Numbered from the stretch's first letter, positions 31,853 through 41,597 are shown. The stretch is 64,000 bases of DNA from Paenisporosarcina antarctica (GCF_004367585.1 NZ_CP038015.1:3230001-3294000), one strand, 5' to 3'. The notes: generated from the letters alone by a model not told the origin. Numbers and translations: made by a program.

Positions 31853-32845
31853 CTATTTATCTTTTAGACAAACCTTATCTTTGACCGCTTTATTGACTAG
31901 GTAAGTTGGATAATATCCGGATAATACATCAGCTACATTCTCGGCTGTTTTCCGTTTCAACTCAATTTCAGCTTCAACCGAATAGAAGGCTGAATGAGGA
32001 TTGATAATAACGCAGTCCATTTTCAACAGTGGATTGTCTTTGTTGATTGGTTCTGTTTCTAGAACATCTAGACCAGCTCCTGCAATTTTCCCTTCTTGCA
32101 GTGCTTGAATCAGTGCCTGTTCGTCAATGATTGGTCCACGTGAAGTATTGATGATGAACGCTCCTTTTTTCATTTTATTGAATTGATCGTGGCTGATCAT
32201 TTTTTCCGTATGTTGATTTAACGGAACATGAACCGATAAATAATCTGAGCGTTCGCAAAGCTCATCCAAAGTCACTAGCTCAACATTTTTGCTTACTGCG
32301 ACTTCTTCCGATACAAATGGGTCATAAGCAATTACTTTTAAATCGAATGCTTGTGCTTTTCTCGCAACTGTCTGTGGAATATTTCCGAACCCGACCAGAC
32401 CGAGAGTGCGTCCTTTAAGTCGGTACATCGGTACGGCCACTTTGAAATCCCAGTTGCCGTTTTTCACAGCATTATTCAACAACGTCACTTTTCGGGCATT
32501 TGAAAGAATTAAAGCCATTGCATGATTAGATACTTCATCTAAGCAATAATCTGTTACATTCCCAACAATGATTCCTTTTTCTGTACAAGCTTCCACATCA
32601 ATCGTATTAAAGCCAACTCCGTAGCGTGAAATGACTTTACACTTTTCAAGTTTGTCTATGACTTTGCGAGAAATTGGAGCATATTGGTTGATCAGAGCAT
32701 CGGCATCTTTGCATGCTTCAATGACATCATCTTCTGTTTTGCATTGTGCAAATGTAAGCTCGATACCAAGGTTGTTTAATACTTCTTCTTCTGGGACGAA
32801 TGAGCTGTATTCATAATCTGTAACAACCACTTTAAATTGACTCAC
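31853..32845 (-). CDS. D-2-hydroxyacid dehydrogenase (CtBP/PGDH-like)
   Basis: A 330-residue NAD-dependent dehydrogenase. Blocks are VISRYGVGFNTIDVEACTEK, CLDEVSNHAMALILSNAR, Rossmann loop GLVGFGNIPQTVA, INTSRGPIIDE, GLDVLETEP and INPHSAFYS, where the catalytic His is followed by SAFYS as in the C-terminal-binding-protein branch. The fourth codon of the long frame, GTG 32845, lies eight nt after AAGGAG and is taken as the start. Between the AEC permease and the HPr-like gene. Probably interconverts a 2-keto acid and a hydroxy acid of the aldonate route; the substrate is unknown. Confidence 0.85.
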   Translation of the reverse strand: MSQFKVVVTDYEYSSFVPEEEVLNNLGIELTFAQCKTEDDVIEACKDADALINQYAPISRKVIDKLEKCKVISRYGVGFNTIDVEACTEKGIIVGNVTDYCLDEVSNHAMALILSNARKVTLLNNAVKNGNWDFKVAVPMYRLKGRTLGLVGFGNIPQTVARKAQAFDLKVIAYDPFVSEEVAVSKNVELVTLDELCERSDYLSVHVPLNQHTEKMISHDQFNKMKKGAFIINTSRGPIIDEQALIQALQEGKIAGAGLDVLETEPINKDNPLLKMDCVIINPHSAFYSVEAEIELKRKTAENVADVLSGYYPTYLVNKAVKDKVCLKDK

Positions 32846-32874
32846 TGTATGCACTCCTTAGATATGAATTGATT

Positions 32875-33771
32875 TTATCCCAATAAAAACAACATGATTG
32901 TAACCGTAAATATGCTACATAACGTCGTAATCAATGTGATACTCGAAACCAGATCAGGCTCGGTTTCGTATTGTACTGCAAATATAACTGTGTTTGCTGC
33001 TGAAGGCATTGCTGCTGTCAAAATCAGCACTTTTGCAAGAACCGGATCCATTGGCATCAGCCAGATAATTCCTACAGCAATGGCTGGCGAAAGGAACAAC
33101 CTGATTATGACCGCCATGGAAATTTTCTCCCATTGAAGCTTGGATAGATTAATCTCTGCTAGTTGCATCCCTAATATCAACATGACTAACGGAATTGTTA
33201 CAGGTCCCAACAAGTCTACTGCAGACATGAGGTTATCAGGAATTTGGATATCCCATACTTTAATTAAAATTGCGATAAGAACGGCATAGGTTGCTGGCAT
33301 TTCAATTACAGCTTTTAACGCTGTTTTACCACCTTCATTTCCTCTGGCTGCATAGTAAATACCAAAGAAATTCATTAATACGGCGTGTAAAACCAATAGA
33401 GAAACTGCATAGACAAACGCCTCTTCTCCATAGGCAAACAACACGATGGGAGCACCGTAATTGCCGGAATTCATAAATGCAGTAGCCAATATGAGTCCAC
33501 TTTCGGTCGAACAATCATATTTACGGAAGTAACAATAAATTTTACAAATTAATATTAAGACCAATAACAAAATCATTGAAAATATAAGCATATTGAGATA
33601 TTGCTTATCTAGATCAGTACGATAAAAAGTCTGAATTACCAACATTGGCGTGAAAATGTAGAGTGCAGCAGTAGAAAGAGCTTTTATATCAAGCCTTTTC
33701 CATCTCTGAAGTCCATATCCCGCTAAAAATATTAGCAGTACAGGTAATACGACTTGAATAAAAATTGTCAT
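32875..33771 (-). CDS. AEC-family (auxin efflux carrier-like) permease
   Basis: A 298-residue integral membrane protein with about ten hydrophobic segments in two five-helix halves. Hallmarks are VVLPVLLIFLAGYGL at the N-terminus, ILATAFMNSGNYGAPIVLFAYG (the crossover N-x-G-N-x-G-x-P), and AAMPSAANTVIFAVQY near the C-terminus. Family members move malonate, malate and other carboxylates. Its start is 3 bp after the stop of the galactonate-type dehydratase gene, so translation is coupled. It may export or import a hydroxy acid handled by the same operon, beside the TRAP importer. Confidence 0.87.
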   Translation of the reverse strand: MTIFIQVVLPVLLIFLAGYGLQRWKRLDIKALSTAALYIFTPMLVIQTFYRTDLDKQYLNMLIFSMILLLVLILICKIYCYFRKYDCSTESGLILATAFMNSGNYGAPIVLFAYGEEAFVYAVSLLVLHAVLMNFFGIYYAARGNEGGKTALKAVIEMPATYAVLIAILIKVWDIQIPDNLMSAVDLLGPVTIPLVMLILGMQLAEINLSKLQWEKISMAVIIRLFLSPAIAVGIIWLMPMDPVLAKVLILTAAMPSAANTVIFAVQYETEPDLVSSITLITTLCSIFTVTIMLFLLG

Positions 33772-33774
33772 CTA

Positions 33775-34923
33775 TCACCACTCCGCAATGGAACCGTCTT
33801 TATGTCGCCATACTGGATTTTTCCAGTTGTGTCCAATTTTTGCTTGTTCGCGGACAAATTCTTCATTTATCGATATACCAAGTCCAGGGTTTTTCAGCAT
33901 ATCAACATAACCTTCTTTGTACTCGAATACTTGTTTGTCGTTCAAATAATCTAGTAAATCACTTCCTTGGTTATAGTGAATGCCTAAGCTTTGCTCTTGG
34001 ATAAACACGTTATGGGATGTTGCGTCAACTTGCAAACACGATGCCAAAGCGATTGGACCAAGTGGGCAATGGGGAGCAACTGCAACATCATAAGCCTCAG
34101 CCATAGCAAAAATTTTCTTGCATTCCGTGATTCCTCCAGCATGGGATAAATCCGGCTGAATGATATCTACATAACCGTCTTGTAATATCTTCTTAAAATC
34201 CCATTTCGAGTACATTCTTTCACCAGTGGCAATTGGTATATTGGTTACACGCGCAATATCGCGAAGCGCTTCGTTATTCTCAGGCAATACAGGTTCTTCA
34301 ATGAACATGGGTCTAAATTGTTCCAATTCTTTAACCAATATTTTAGCCATCGGTTTATGAACACGACCATGGAAATCAATCCCAATTCCAATATATTCGC
34401 CAACAGCCTCTCGAACAGCTGCAATTCTCGCAACAGCTTGGTCAACTTTTTCATATGAATCTATATATTGAAGCTCTTCGGTACCGTTCATTTTGACTGC
34501 AGTAAACCCTGCTTTTACTGCCTCAGACGCTGCTTTTCCTACATCATTTGGACGGTCTCCGCCAATCCATGAATAGACACGGACAGAATCCCGGCAAGCC
34601 CCTCCCATTAGATCAGCGACGGGTGCATTATGGTATTTCCCTTTAATATCCCACAAGGCTTGGTCAATACCGGAAATTGCACTCATCAAAATCGGACCTC
34701 CACGATAAAAACCTGAACGGTACATCATTTGCCATAAGTCCTCTATTCGGCGAGGATCTTTTCCAATCAAATAGTCACTTAGTTCTTCAACGGCTGCTTG
34801 GACTGTTCTTGCACGTCCTTCTACAATCGGCTCTCCCCAACCTGAAATACCTTCATCAGTTTCGATTTTCAAAAATAGCCATCTTGGTGGCACGATAAAT
34901 GTTTCCATTTTTGTGATTTTCAC
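33775..34923 (-). CDS. dgoD: D-galactonate dehydratase-type enolase (DgoD-like)
   Basis: A 382-residue member of the mandelate racemase branch of the enolase superfamily, the same length as E. coli DgoD. Blocks are [115 protein letters not shown] and [12 protein letters not shown]. The D/E/E metal ligands and catalytic His are in place. It dehydrates D-galactonate (or a close aldonate) to 2-keto-3-deoxygalactonate, handing it to the kinase and aldolase next door. GTG start with GAGAGG upstream. Confidence 0.9.
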   Translation of the reverse strand: MKITKMETFIVPPRWLFLKIETDEGISGWGEPIVEGRARTVQAAVEELSDYLIGKDPRRIEDLWQMMYRSGFYRGGPILMSAISGIDQALWDIKGKYHNAPVADLMGGACRDSVRVYSWIGGDRPNDVGKAASEAVKAGFTAVKMNGTEELQYIDSYEKVDQAVARIAAVREAVGEYIGIGIDFHGRVHKPMAKILVKELEQFRPMFIEEPVLPENNEALRDIARVTNIPIATGERMYSKWDFKKILQDGYVDIIQPDLSHAGGITECKKIFAMAEAYDVAVAPHCPLGPIALASCLQVDATSHNVFIQEQSLGIHYNQGSDLLDYLNDKQVFEYKEGYVDMLKNPGLGISINEEFVREQAKIGHNWKNPVWRHKDGSIAEW

Positions 34924-35040
34924 GATATAACCTCTCTTTTTCTTATTTTAAATGCTTCAGAAACACGAACCAGCGTAAAAAGCAAAATCGCATTCTTTTT
35001 AGTACTTGTACCCGACAAGCGGACGTTTTTCAATTCTCCT

Positions 35041-35685
35041 TTAGCTTCTTGCGTTTTGTATTCGTTTGATAAACTCTTTTGATATCTCAGTCAGCACTTC
35101 ATAACGTTCTTCAGCAATCGCTTTTGCATCCACTAATGACCCGCCAGCTCCAACAGCCACTGCACCATTTTTGATGAATGTTTCCACATTGTCGAGATTT
35201 ACGCCACCAGTAGGCATCATTGGAATATGGCCTAGTGGACCTTGTAAATCTTTAATATAGTTTTCACCAAGAGCACCACCGGGGAAAATTTTCAGCAAAT
35301 CGGCCCCTGCTGAATACGCTTGAACAATTTCTGTTGGTGTCATGACTCCCGGAATGGAAATTTTCCCGTAACGGTTGGTCATCTGAATTGTTTCGACATC
35401 AAAGCTTGGACAGAAAATAAAGTCTGAACCTGCATCAATTGCACTTTTGGCTGAAACTGCATCTAATACAGTCCCTGCACCTACAAGAACTAGATCATTG
35501 AATTTTTCTTTTAATTCACTGATCATTTCCAAAGCTCCTGGTGTATCAAGTGTTATTTCAAGTGCACCTGTGCCACCTTCTACAAGTGCTTCAGCAATAT
35601 AATGAATCTGTGATTTCTTTGGTCTCCGAATAACAGCTATAAGGCCTGATTCTTTCAGGCGAATTAGATCTTCCCACTTCTTCAA
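35041..35685 (-). CDS. 2-keto-3-deoxy-6-phospho-sugar-acid aldolase (Eda/DgoA type)
   Basis: A 214-residue class I aldolase that splits KDPG or KDPGal to pyruvate and glyceraldehyde-3-phosphate. Motifs are GLIAVIRR, the catalytic-Glu strand GALEITLDTPGAL, VGAGTVLDA, FIFCPSFD, PGVMTPTEI, the Schiff-base strand DLLKIFPGG and MPTGGVNLDN. TTG start with AAAGGAGG. Between the kinase (20 bp upstream) and the dehydratase. DgoA versus Eda specificity cannot be told from the sequence, but the neighbours favour KDPGal. Confidence 0.9.
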   Translation of the reverse strand: MKKWEDLIRLKESGLIAVIRRPKKSQIHYIAEALVEGGTGALEITLDTPGALEMISELKEKFNDLVLVGAGTVLDAVSAKSAIDAGSDFIFCPSFDVETIQMTNRYGKISIPGVMTPTEIVQAYSAGADLLKIFPGGALGENYIKDLQGPLGHIPMMPTGGVNLDNVETFIKNGAVAVGAGGSLVDAKAIAEERYEVLTEISKEFIKRIQNARS

Positions 35686-35705
35686 TTTAATTAACCTCCT
35701 TTGAA

Positions 35706-36674
35706 TTAGCGTTTTACATCTCTTATATTTCCTGCAGGTTTCATGAATCGTTCAACGGCTTCGTATGTTGGTAAACCTTCTACATCACCATAAACACCAA
35801 TGACCATTGCTCCAATCGCATTCGCTCGTCTAACCACTTTGTGGAGCGGTTCTTCCCGTAAAATTCCACTAATGATTCCCGCTGCAAAGCCGTCTCCTGC
35901 ACCAACTGGATCGACGATTTGCTTGACAGTGAATCCATCAATATACGCCTTCTCATTTTTTGTATGCAAATATGCACCTTTGCTACCTAGTTTGATAATT
36001 ATGGTTTTATTGCCATCCCCCATTAAAGCTTCAGCCACTTCTTCTACTTCTATTTTCCCAGTCATTAATTGACCTTCATCTAGACCTGGAAGGATAACAT
36101 CTGCGCTGGCTGCAATCTCGTTAAATACTCTTTTTGCCTTTTCCGACGACCAAAGCTTTAGACGAAGATTAGGATCAAAGACAATCTTCGTGCCGTTCTG
36201 TTTTGCGATTTCAATCGCTTTTATCACCGTGACATAACAAGTTTCACTTAACGCGGGTGTAATTCCGCTAATATGTAGGATTTTTGCCTGAGCGATGGAT
36301 GTTACATCTAAATCTTCAGGTTTCATCAAACTGGCTGCAGAACCTTTTCGGTAGTAGTAGACATTCATGTCTTCAGGGGACAATTGCTCTTTAAATAATA
36401 TTCCTGTCTGAGCCTTGTCGGTAAAAAGGCAAGAAGAGGTATCGACTCCTTCCCCACGGACATATTTATGAATGTAGCGTCCAAATGAATCATTCCCGAG
36501 TTTACTAAACCACATTACAGAATGTCCCAGTTTGGTTAATCCAATTGCAACATTCGATTCGGCACCACCGATTCGCTTCGGAAATTGGTGCACATATTCT
36601 AGTGGCATCATTTGTTCCGGCTGAAAAAGAACCATAGTTTCACCAAACGTAAATACATCTAAATTTCTCATCAT
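35706..36674 (-). CDS. kdgK: 2-keto-3-deoxy-sugar-acid kinase (PfkB family, KdgK-like)
   Basis: A 322-residue ribokinase-fold kinase. The features are FTFGETMVLFQPE, the sugar-binding GGAESNVAIGLTKLG, YYYRKGSAASLM, VFDPNLRLKLWS, and the anion-hole signature DPVGAGDGFAAGIISG with the catalytic Asp. It phosphorylates 2-keto-3-deoxygluconate or -galactonate at O6 for the adjacent aldolase. The ATG pair at 36674/36671 follows AGAAGG; I take 36674. It follows dctM by 36 bp. Confidence 0.9.
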   Translation of the reverse strand: MMRNLDVFTFGETMVLFQPEQMMPLEYVHQFPKRIGGAESNVAIGLTKLGHSVMWFSKLGNDSFGRYIHKYVRGEGVDTSSCLFTDKAQTGILFKEQLSPEDMNVYYYRKGSAASLMKPEDLDVTSIAQAKILHISGITPALSETCYVTVIKAIEIAKQNGTKIVFDPNLRLKLWSSEKAKRVFNEIAASADVILPGLDEGQLMTGKIEVEEVAEALMGDGNKTIIIKLGSKGAYLHTKNEKAYIDGFTVKQIVDPVGAGDGFAAGIISGILREEPLHKVVRRANAIGAMVIGVYGDVEGLPTYEAVERFMKPAGNIRDVKR

Positions 36675-36710
36675 GCACAACCTTCTAAAATATATTTCTT
36701 ATTCACTAAA

Positions 36711-37979
36711 TCAGAGGAATAACAATGTGATTTTCGGAATAAATGTTAAGAACAGCAATGTAATTAACATCGCTATCAAGAAAGGTAAAACTGCTTTAGA
36801 CAATGCTTCTATAGATACACCAGATATTCCAGAAGCAACAAATAAGTTTACACCTACCGGAGGTGTGAAGAAACCGATTGCTAAGTTAATGACCATCAAA
36901 ATACCAAAGTGAACAGGATCATACCCGATTTGAATTGCGATTGGTAATAATATTGGCGTTAAGATGATAATCGCTGCAAGTGTGTCCATAAACATCCCAA
37001 CAATTAACAATAAGACAGTAATCAGCAAGATAATAACGATAGAATTTGTTGAGATAGACAATAATCCTTCTGCAATTTCATTCGGGATTTGTTCAATCGT
37101 CAAAAGTCTTCCAAATGCATTAGCTGTCCCGACTATAATCAATACCGTCGCTGTCGTTAAAGCTGAATCTGTTACTACTTTTGCAAGATCTTTAATTTTA
37201 AGTTCACGGTACAAAACCATTGAGGCAAACAGACCGTATACTACTGCTATAACAGCAGCTTCTGTAGGTGTGAAAATCCCTCCGTATATTCCACCTAAAA
37301 TGATGATTGGAATTAACATAGCCCACTTTGCGTCCCATATTGCTTTTCCGATTTTCTTCAAAGAGGTCGGTTCATCCATACCTTTGTAGCCTTTTTTCTT
37401 TGAGTAAATATAAGCCCAAATTATCATTGCAAGACCAACTAAAATCCCGGGAACGATACCGGCGATAAACAAATCACCAATCGAAACACTTCCGGTTACC
37501 CCATAAATAACCATTGGAATACTTGGTGGGATAATAACCCCGATGGATCCGGCTGAAGCTACGACAGCTGTCGCAAACTTAATATCATAACCTTGACGTA
37601 CCATCGCTGGAATCATAATTCCTCCAATTGCGGCAACGGTTGCAGGACCTGAACCTGAAATAGCCGCGAAGAACATACATGTAACAATTGTAGCAATTGC
37701 GAAACCACCCGTTCTATTACCTACAAGTGCTTTTGCTACATTAAATAATCTTTCAGATATTCCTCCTTTACCCATAATTTCTCCTGCAAGGATAAAGAAC
37801 GGAACTGCCATCAATGGAAACGAGTCAACTGATGTAACCAATTCTTTTGCCAAAAACTCTACCGGTAGAGTACCAGAGTACACAATGGTAGCGAGTGTAG
37901 ATAAACCAATGGCAATTCCGATTGGCACAGTGAGTAATAACAAAAGCGCAAAACTACCAAACAATACAAAAATAGTCAT
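36711..37979 (-). CDS. dctM: TRAP transporter large permease DctM
   Basis: A 422-residue membrane protein of about 12 segments in the DctM/ion-transporter superfamily: SVDSFPLMAVPFFILAGEIM, GGFAIATIVTCMFFAAISGS, GSGPATVAAIG, IPPSIPMVIYGV, GIYGGIFTPTEAAVIAV and GFFTPPVGVNLFVASGISGV. It forms the Na+-coupled translocation channel with DctQ, which starts the preceding gene. AAGGAGG lies before the ATG. The only DctM in the window, so it must serve both DctP paralogues if DctP1 is functional. Confidence 0.95.
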   Translation of the reverse strand: MTIFVLFGSFALLLLLTVPIGIAIGLSTLATIVYSGTLPVEFLAKELVTSVDSFPLMAVPFFILAGEIMGKGGISERLFNVAKALVGNRTGGFAIATIVTCMFFAAISGSGPATVAAIGGIMIPAMVRQGYDIKFATAVVASAGSIGVIIPPSIPMVIYGVTGSVSIGDLFIAGIVPGILVGLAMIIWAYIYSKKKGYKGMDEPTSLKKIGKAIWDAKWAMLIPIIILGGIYGGIFTPTEAAVIAVVYGLFASMVLYRELKIKDLAKVVTDSALTTATVLIIVGTANAFGRLLTIEQIPNEIAEGLLSISTNSIVIILLITVLLLIVGMFMDTLAAIIILTPILLPIAIQIGYDPVHFGILMVINLAIGFFTPPVGVNLFVASGISGVSIEALSKAVLPFLIAMLITLLFLTFIPKITLLFL

Positions 37980-38006
37980 ATTATATACCTCCTTAATGAT
38001 TCATCC

Positions 38007-38513
38007 CTAAATCTTTTCTACTTCTGTATTAACAACAAAATCACCTCGTAAGGCTTTTATCTGTTTGATTATGTTTTGAATAAGTCTAATGAGCGTTAAT
38101 CCCATACCAATTGGAGTAGCCATATATACTAAGCCCATTGGAATCTGATTTGCCGGGGATTTTTGACCGAAATTCAACAACTGCAATGCAATGTCAAAGC
38201 CATATCGGATAACAAATAGTGCAAAAAACAAAACAAGTAAATTTGAAATTATAGATAAAATGATTTTCTTCTTATCATTAAGTAGTAGTAGTACAACATC
38301 CACTTTAATGTGTCGATCTTTTTTCACTCCATAACTAATCCCAATATAAACCAACCAAATAAATGCATAACGTGCCAATTCTTCGGACCATGATAAAGAA
38401 CTATCGAATTGTCTCATGACTACTTGTAAAAAAATAACCGCTACCATAATGGTAGAAAAAATAATTAACAAGGTTTCTTCAATATGTCGATCTAACCATT
38501 TTAGGATTTTCAT
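38007..38513 (-). CDS. dctQ: TRAP transporter small permease DctQ
   Basis: A 168-residue four-helix protein: ILKWLDRHIEETLLIIFSTI, the conserved SWSEELARYAFIWLVYIGIS, a third helix (IILSIISNLLVLFFALFVIR) and PMGLVYMATPIGMGLTLIRL. It partners DctM 27 bp downstream. The ATG at 38513 follows GAGGAGATC; the longer frame adds a 14-residue leader without a ribosome site. A hairpin separates it from dctP2. Confidence 0.93.
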   Translation of the reverse strand: MKILKWLDRHIEETLLIIFSTIMVAVIFLQVVMRQFDSSLSWSEELARYAFIWLVYIGISYGVKKDRHIKVDVVLLLLNDKKKIILSIISNLLVLFFALFVIRYGFDIALQLLNFGQKSPANQIPMGLVYMATPIGMGLTLIRLIQNIIKQIKALRGDFVVNTEVEKI

Positions 38514-38604
38514 TTTGATCTCCTCTTCATTAAAAATGTTATTAAGGACGGGCATCTTCTAGGTCGAAATATGTATGACATAGTTCTCTCTATACTGTTT
38601 TTTT

Positions 38605-38640
38605 AAAAACGACTTCTAAGGGAGGTTCCCTCTCAAAGTC
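38605..38640 (-). terminator. Leaky terminator/stem-loop between dctP2 and dctQ
   Basis: On the minus strand GACTTTGAGAGGGA pairs imperfectly with TCCCTTAGAAGTC, followed by GTTTTT. Its place after a binding-protein gene and before the permease genes suggests partial termination that lowers dctQM expression. Confidence 0.55.
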
Positions 38641-38650
38641 ATTAATTTCT

Positions 38651-39670
38651 TTACCTAGTAGCTTTCTCGATTGCATCATATACTTCTTGTACTGTATCTA
38701 TACCGATTTGTTCAGCGTACTTATCAATAGTAGGCTGTACAAGATCTACCATTTCTTGACGCGCTTCTGGCGTGATTTCAGTGTAATTCATACCAGTTTC
38801 CTTAAGATCTTCTAGGTTTTGTTTATTTGCTTCACGGTTTAATTCTCTTTCATACTTGCCTGCTTTTACAGCCGCTTCTTTAACGATTACTTGTTGATCT
38901 TCAGTTAATTCGTCGAAGAATGATTTGCTCATTAAAAATACGAATGGGCTGTAAATATGGTGTGTATTAGATACATAATCTTGAACTTCATAGAATTTTT
39001 GGAGATAAATCGTTGGAACAGGATTCTCTTGACCATCTACTGTTCCTTGTTGCATCGCTGTAAATAGTTCACCAAGGGCCATTGGAGTTGGGTTTGCACC
39101 CAGTGCTTTGAATGCTTCAAGATGAAGCTCATTTTCCATTGTTCGCAATTTCAAACCCTTAAAATCTGCTGCAGTTTCGATTGGAAGTTTGCTATTTGTT
39201 ACATCACGGAAACCATTTTCCCAATAAGCAAGTCCAACTAAGTTTTGGTCTTCTAATTTATCAAGGAACTTTTGTCCAACTTCTCCATCAAGTACAGCAT
39301 CTGCCACTTCTTCATTTGGGAATAGGAATGGAAAATCAAAAATACTAAATTCAGGAACAAAGTTTGCTAATGGGGCTGTAGAAGGAATCGTCACTTCCTG
39401 AGAACCTAATTGTAATGCTTCAGTCATTGATCGGTCATCACCAAGTTGGCCACTGTGATACGTTTCCACTTTGATTTTGCCCTCTGTTTTTTCTTCAACA
39501 ATTTCTTGAAACTTTACTAGTGCTTTAAATTGCGGATGTTGATCGTTTAAACCGATACCTGCCCGTATTGTTTTAACTTCTTTCGCGTCTGCGCTTTTTT
39601 CATCTCCACCACATGCTGCTAGAACTAATATCATCATCACTAGTAAGAATAAAGAAACAATCTTTTTCAT
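38651..39670 (-). CDS. dctP: TRAP transporter solute-binding protein DctP, paralogue 2
   Basis: A 339-residue lipoprotein receptor (LVLAACGGD lipobox, Cys about 20). The body is the same as that of paralogue 1: GIGLNDQHPQFKALVKFQEI, HSGQLGDDRSMTEALQLGS, PLANFVPEFSIFDFPFLFP, LKLRTMENELHLEAFKALGA and MQQGTVDGQENPVP. The conserved Arg of K-L-R-T-M-E-N binds the carboxylate of the ligand. AAAGGAG precedes the ATG. It is followed by the stem-loop, then dctQ and dctM, a complete TRAP system, most likely for aldonates given the enzymes around it. Confidence 0.94.
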   Translation of the reverse strand: MKKIVSLFLLVMMILVLAACGGDEKSADAKEVKTIRAGIGLNDQHPQFKALVKFQEIVEEKTEGKIKVETYHSGQLGDDRSMTEALQLGSQEVTIPSTAPLANFVPEFSIFDFPFLFPNEEVADAVLDGEVGQKFLDKLEDQNLVGLAYWENGFRDVTNSKLPIETAADFKGLKLRTMENELHLEAFKALGANPTPMALGELFTAMQQGTVDGQENPVPTIYLQKFYEVQDYVSNTHHIYSPFVFLMSKSFFDELTEDQQVIVKEAAVKAGKYERELNREANKQNLEDLKETGMNYTEITPEARQEMVDLVQPTIDKYAEQIGIDTVQEVYDAIEKATR

Positions 39671-39709
39671 TTAAAAAACTCCTTTTATTTTCTGTTTTTA
39701 TTTTTATTT

Positions 39710-40606
39710 TTATTTTTTTACAACCTCATGGCCACCAAATTCATTTCGTAAAGCAGCAACTATTTTTCCAGTAAAGGTGTTATTCTCCAAAGAACGGTAT
39801 CGCATTAAAAGTGCTAACGTGATAATCGGTGCCGGGACTTGCAAATCCAAAGCAGTTTCGACTGTCCATTTTCCACTACCGGAAGAATGCATAATCCCTT
39901 TAATTTCATCCAATTTTGGATCCTTAGAAAATGCACTTTCAACTAATTCCATTAACAATGAACGAATGATCGAACCATTGTTCCAAACTTTGGCTACCGC
40001 TTCCAAGTCATAGTCAAATTCACTTTTTTCAAGAATTTCAAAGCCTTCAGCTATGGCTTGCATCATGCCATATTCGATCCCATTGTGAATCATTTTCAAG
40101 AAATGTCCGCTACCTAACTCTCCCGTATACATGCAACCGTTCTCAACTGAAATATCGATCAAAACTGGTTCAAGAATTTTATACGCCTCAGAATTCCCGC
40201 CAATCATGAGGCAAATTCCATTTCGGGCTGCTTCAACACCGCCGCTCGTTCCACAGTCAAGAAAATGGATTCCCTTTTCCAACAAATCTTTTCCAATACG
40301 AAGAGACTCTTTATAATTGGAATTTCCGCAATCAATGATAATGTCACCCTCATCTAACAGTGGCTTTAATGTTGTGATAACGCTTTCAGTAATTTCACCA
40401 TGAGGCACCTGTAACATAAAGATACGAGGTATTTCTAATTGCTTCACAATTTCTTCCAAAGTTCTTGCAGCAATTGCACCTTCTGCCACAATTTTATCTA
40501 TTTGTTCTGCGTTTGCATCATAGGCTACTACTTCATGACCATGTTCCAATAAGTTCTGGGCTAAGTTATAGCCCATTTTGCCAAGACCAATCATGGCTAA
40601 CTTCAT
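39710..40606 (-). CDS. 6-phosphogluconate dehydrogenase, short YqeC/GntZ-like type
   Basis: A 298-residue decarboxylating dehydrogenase, shorter than the 470-residue housekeeping Gnd and matching the YqeC/GntZ-like class. Motifs are the cofactor loop MIGLGKMGYNLA, VPHGEITESVI, IIDCGNSNYKES, the substrate strand DCGTSGGVEAARNGICLMIG and GSGHFLKMIHNGIEYGMMQA with the catalytic Lys. It converts 6-phosphogluconate to ribulose-5-phosphate and CO2, matching the rpiA gene at the end of the operon. GAAAGGGG precedes the ATG. A 6-phosphogluconate source (gluconate kinase) is not seen here. Confidence 0.88.
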   Translation of the reverse strand: MKLAMIGLGKMGYNLAQNLLEHGHEVVAYDANAEQIDKIVAEGAIAARTLEEIVKQLEIPRIFMLQVPHGEITESVITTLKPLLDEGDIIIDCGNSNYKESLRIGKDLLEKGIHFLDCGTSGGVEAARNGICLMIGGNSEAYKILEPVLIDISVENGCMYTGELGSGHFLKMIHNGIEYGMMQAIAEGFEILEKSEFDYDLEAVAKVWNNGSIIRSLLMELVESAFSKDPKLDEIKGIMHSSGSGKWTVETALDLQVPAPIITLALLMRYRSLENNTFTGKIVAALRNEFGGHEVVKK

Positions 40607-40685
40607 TTTGTCACCCCTTTCTTTTCTCTCTAAAATCTCAAGAATTTTTTACACCGAAACTCTACTAGAATGACATTACGTATTA

Positions 40686-41441
40686 TTATCTGCTTAACCA
40701 TCCACCATCCACAGGAATCGTAATACCATGAACATAATCAGAGGCACTCGATGCTAGAAAAATAACTGCTCCTTGCATATCTTTCGGTTTCCCCCATCTT
40801 CCTGAAGGAATACGCTCAAGAATTTGCCGGCTTCTTGTCTCGTCTGCTAATAGAGCTGTGTTCATTTCTGTATCCATATAGCCTGGAGCAATAGCATTCA
40901 CGTTTACACCCTGATGAGCCCACTCATTGGAAAGAGATTTTGTAAATTGCATAACCGCTCCTTTACTGGCAGCATACGCTGGTACTCGCAAACCTCCCTG
41001 AAACGATAACAAAGATGCCATATTAATAATTTTCCCAGAGCCGTTTTCTAGCATGTGAGCACCAACTTTTTGACAGAGGAAAAATGAAGCATTAACATTT
41101 ACATCCATTACAAAATCCCAATCTTCTTTTGGAAAATCAACGGAATCATGCCGTTTTTGCACACCTGCATTATTGACAAGAATATCAATTTTCCCCATTA
41201 TCGAAATAATCTGATTAAATAAGGTGCTATAATCCTTAAAATTCAGTAAGTCAAACTGAATCCCTACAGCTTTTACTCCACATTTTTCAATTTCCGGGAT
41301 GACATGATCTTCTATCTTGCGTGCAATTACTACTACATTTGCTCCTGCATTCGCGAGACCAAGTGCAATTTCTTTACCGAGACCTCTGTTCCCACCAGTT
41401 ACTACTGCAACTTTGCCAGTTAAGTCAAATAAATTATTCAT
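40686..41441 (-). CDS. SDR, 2-deoxy-D-gluconate 3-dehydrogenase / gluconate 5-dehydrogenase type
   Basis: A 251-residue classical SDR: TGGNRGLGKEIAL nucleotide loop, NNAGVQKRHDSVDFPKEDWD, INMASLLSFQGGLRVPAYAA, Y-A-A-S-K catalytic pair, GVNVNAIAPGYMDTEMNTAL and VHGITIPVDGGW. The pattern matches KduD/IdnO-like enzymes that oxidise keto-deoxy-hexonates or gluconate. First gene of the upstream unit, 190 bp from a good minus-strand promoter. GAAAGAGGT precedes the ATG. The exact substrate cannot be fixed. Confidence 0.85.
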   Translation of the reverse strand: MNNLFDLTGKVAVVTGGNRGLGKEIALGLANAGANVVVIARKIEDHVIPEIEKCGVKAVGIQFDLLNFKDYSTLFNQIISIMGKIDILVNNAGVQKRHDSVDFPKEDWDFVMDVNVNASFFLCQKVGAHMLENGSGKIINMASLLSFQGGLRVPAYAASKGAVMQFTKSLSNEWAHQGVNVNAIAPGYMDTEMNTALLADETRSRQILERIPSGRWGKPKDMQGAVIFLASSASDYVHGITIPVDGGWLSR

Positions 41442-41597
41442 TTCGGTTACCTCTTTCTCTCCGCAGTTGTCTACATTTATATATAACTCTCAAATTTTAT
41501 AGTTCCTCTATTAAGTAAATAAAAAGTAAGATCATATATATCAACAATAAATAGTGAGCATAACGCGCTTACTTAGAATCAACTTAGAAACCATTTC

